From contig NZ_QGGP01000001.1 of NCBI RefSeq assembly GCF_003148645.1, positions 620,001 to 684,000 of the forward strand: 64,000 bases of DNA. Reading direction: 5' to 3'. Both the position numbers and the translations under genes were made by a program. Shown here one piece after another: positions 62,759 through 64,000 of this stretch. This stretch comes from Xanthomarina spongicola. GTDB lineage: Bacteria > Bacteroidota > Bacteroidia > Flavobacteriales > Flavobacteriaceae. The notes beneath the pieces are model-generated. The model did no database searches and was not told the origin of the DNA. It saw only the letters and a list, made by a program, of their open reading frames with translations. Within the stretch, counting starts at the first letter, position 1, and every line of letters starts with the position of its first letter.

Positions 62759-63736
62759 ATGGATACTACAGTTGTAAATACTGGAACAGAAGGAAAAACT
62801 TGGGGAGGTGGTAATAAGCCATTAAATGCAAGTTATGGAAAAATGATGATGTGGTTCTTCATTGTTTCTGATGCTTTAACATTTTCTGGGTTTTTAGCTG
62901 CCTACGGATTTTCAAGATTTAAGTTTATTGGTTCTTGGCCAATAGCAGATGAGGTGTTTACCCACGTACCATTTTTTCATGGAAATTATCCAATGATATA
63001 CGTGGCATTCATGACCTTTGTCCTTATTATGTCTTCAGTTACTATGGTACTTGCTGTAGATGCTGGTCACCATATGAATAAAGCAAAAGTTACCATTTAT
63101 ATGTTTTTAACTATTATAGGTGGTTTAATATTCGTTGGTTCTCAAGCCTGGGAATGGAATACATTTATTAAAGGAGATTTTGGTGCTGTACAAACTAAAG
63201 GTGGAAACATTTTACAGTTTGTAGATACAGATGGTAACAGAGTTGCACTTAGAGATTTTGTGGTTGCAGAAGATAAAGATAGAACAGCACATGAAAATAA
63301 AAATGGGTTGTGGTTTGTTAGTGAAGGAACTTTACCAACCTATACTGTAGAAGAAGTTATAGCTGGATTAGAATCTCATGATAATGTTCTTGTTAGAACT
63401 CAAGACTTAAATGAGAATGGAGAGAAAACAGTATTAGATAGAGGCGCATCTCTACAACAATTAAAATTAAATGGAAAAGTAGTTGTTGAAGGGGCAAACC
63501 TTAAGGTTAACGAATATGGCTCACCTTTATTTGCAGATTTCTTTTTCTTTATTACTGGTTTTCACGGATTCCACGTATTTTCTGGTGTATTAATTAATAT
63601 CATTATATTCTTTAATGTTATTTTAGGAACATACGAAAGAAGAGGAAGCTATGAAATGGTTGAGAAAGTTGGACTTTACTGGCACTTTGTAGATTTAGTT
63701 TGGGTATTTGTATTTACATTCTTCTACCTAGTTTAA
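62759..63736 (+). CDS. Cytochrome c oxidase subunit III-like protein with a large soluble insertion
   Basis: 325 aa. The family core is split. Helices at about 27-50, 78-100 and 112-132 (MMMWFFIVSDALTFSGFLAAYGF; IYVAFMTFVLIMSSVTMVLAV) end at WEWNTFIKGDFGA; helices resume at 257 with SPLFADFFFFITGFHGFHVFSG and finish YWHFVDLVWVFVFTFFYLV. Between them lies a soluble insertion of about 118 residues (139-256) rich in charged and beta-forming residues (LQFVDTDGNRVALRDFV; YTVEEVIAGLESHDNVLVRTQDL). The insertion faces the aqueous phase between helices; its role is unknown. The subunit IV gene follows after 21 bases. Confidence 0.92.
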   Translation: MDTTVVNTGTEGKTWGGGNKPLNASYGKMMMWFFIVSDALTFSGFLAAYGFSRFKFIGSWPIADEVFTHVPFFHGNYPMIYVAFMTFVLIMSSVTMVLAVDAGHHMNKAKVTIYMFLTIIGGLIFVGSQAWEWNTFIKGDFGAVQTKGGNILQFVDTDGNRVALRDFVVAEDKDRTAHENKNGLWFVSEGTLPTYTVEEVIAGLESHDNVLVRTQDLNENGEKTVLDRGASLQQLKLNGKVVVEGANLKVNEYGSPLFADFFFFITGFHGFHVFSGVLINIIIFFNVILGTYERRGSYEMVEKVGLYWHFVDLVWVFVFTFFYLV

Positions 63737-63757
63737 TAATAGATAATACAATTAAAA

Positions 63758-64000
63758 ATGGCAGACGCACATAAATTAGAAATTTTAAGAGGTTTAGTTA
63801 AGTTTAAATCTAATACGCAAAAAATTTGGGGTGTTTTAATACTCCTAACTATTATTACAGCTGTTGAAGTAATATTAGGTATCTATAAGCCAGAAATGTT
63901 AATGGGACAGTTTATTGGAATGAAAATTTTAAACTGGATTTTTATTATATTAACAATAGCAAAAGCTTATTATATTACTTGGGACTTTATGCACATGAGA
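63758..64000 (+). CDS. Cytochrome c oxidase subunit IV (partial, runs off window)
   Basis: Starts at ATG 63758 (MADAHKLEILRGLVKFKSNT) and stays open for 81 codons to the window end. Two hydrophobic helices are visible (IWGVLILLTIITAVEVILGIY; ILNWIFIILTIAKAYYITWDF), as in the small prokaryotic subunit IV that packs against subunits I and III. The context directly after the subunit III pair supports this. It is followed by genes outside the window. Confidence 0.85.
   Translation, partial: MADAHKLEILRGLVKFKSNTQKIWGVLILLTIITAVEVILGIYKPEMLMGQFIGMKILNWIFIILTIAKAYYITWDFMHMR

Noticed and set aside
1-64000. CRISPR arrays, prophage, insertion sequences, defence islands
   Set aside because: No direct-repeat arrays, transposase, integrase or phage-like genes were seen, and composition looks uniform by eye.

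Overview
The window is AT-rich chromosomal DNA of a marine-type member of the Flavobacteriaceae (Bacteroidota). The evidence is the presence of SprA of the type IX secretion/gliding machinery, an alternative complex III (ActABCDEF) joined to an aa3-type oxidase, DUF2723/GT117, many lipoproteins with short Bacteroidota-style lipoboxes, frequent TTG/GTG candidate starts, and repeated matches to the Bacteroidota promoter (TTG, about 19 nt, TAnnTTTG). I see no phage, IS element, CRISPR array or plasmid gene. No gene-free stretch exceeds about 210 bases.

Layout. (1) 0.1-5.4 kb: an exported sulfatase converges on DNA polymerase I. (2) 5.5-11.6 kb: a complete cyanophycin cassette with isoaspartyl dipeptidase, cyanophycinase and cyanophycin synthetase, followed by an aldehyde dehydrogenase. 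(3) 11.6-20.6 kb: an N-glycan catabolic locus. The minus strand carries GH92, a FucP-like transporter, GH92 and a glycosylasparaginase. The plus strand carries a GH20 hexosaminidase reduced to its two ends, an intact cutC, and the C-terminal stump of a GH2 beta-mannosidase. The transporter is frameshifted just after its start, so the locus looks partly decayed. (4) 20.7-27.4 kb: a metallophosphoesterase, a cysteine-less thioredoxin-fold protein, a polysaccharide deacetylase with a DUF2723 membrane protein, tRNA-Gln and a universal stress protein. (5) 27.5-32.1 kb: rimP-nusA-infB behind a strong leader hairpin. (6) 32.2-33.2 kb: a small secreted hypothetical protein and a SPOR protein. (7) 33.3-44.9 kb: alternative complex III followed by cytochrome oxidase subunits II and I, ending at a perfect terminator. 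(8) 45-50 kb: ruvB, queG, maeB, ruvA. (9) 50-61.1 kb: sprA, gcvH, a VanZ-like gene, a TonB protein, and an outer-membrane barrel protein carrying its own TonB-C-like domain. (10) 61.1-64 kb: cyoE and oxidase subunits III, III-like and IV; the last runs off the window.

How the parts fit. Regions 7 and 10 together make most of a quinol:cytochrome c:O2 chain, with cyoE supplying the heme O precursor. Region 2 can make, degrade and recycle an Asp-Arg storage polymer. Region 3 would strip mannose from N-glycans and release aspartate from GlcNAc-Asn, but its GlcNAc- and beta-mannose-cleaving steps are lost locally.

The best leads are the paired glycosidase relics around cutC, the transporter frameshift, the cyanophycin cassette beside an aspartate-releasing enzyme, the rimP leader hairpin, and the TonB-C domain shared by two adjacent genes. 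Several annotated-looking starts can be rejected because the putative start codon lies inside a promoter element. All family assignments come from reading motifs by eye; no database search was run.
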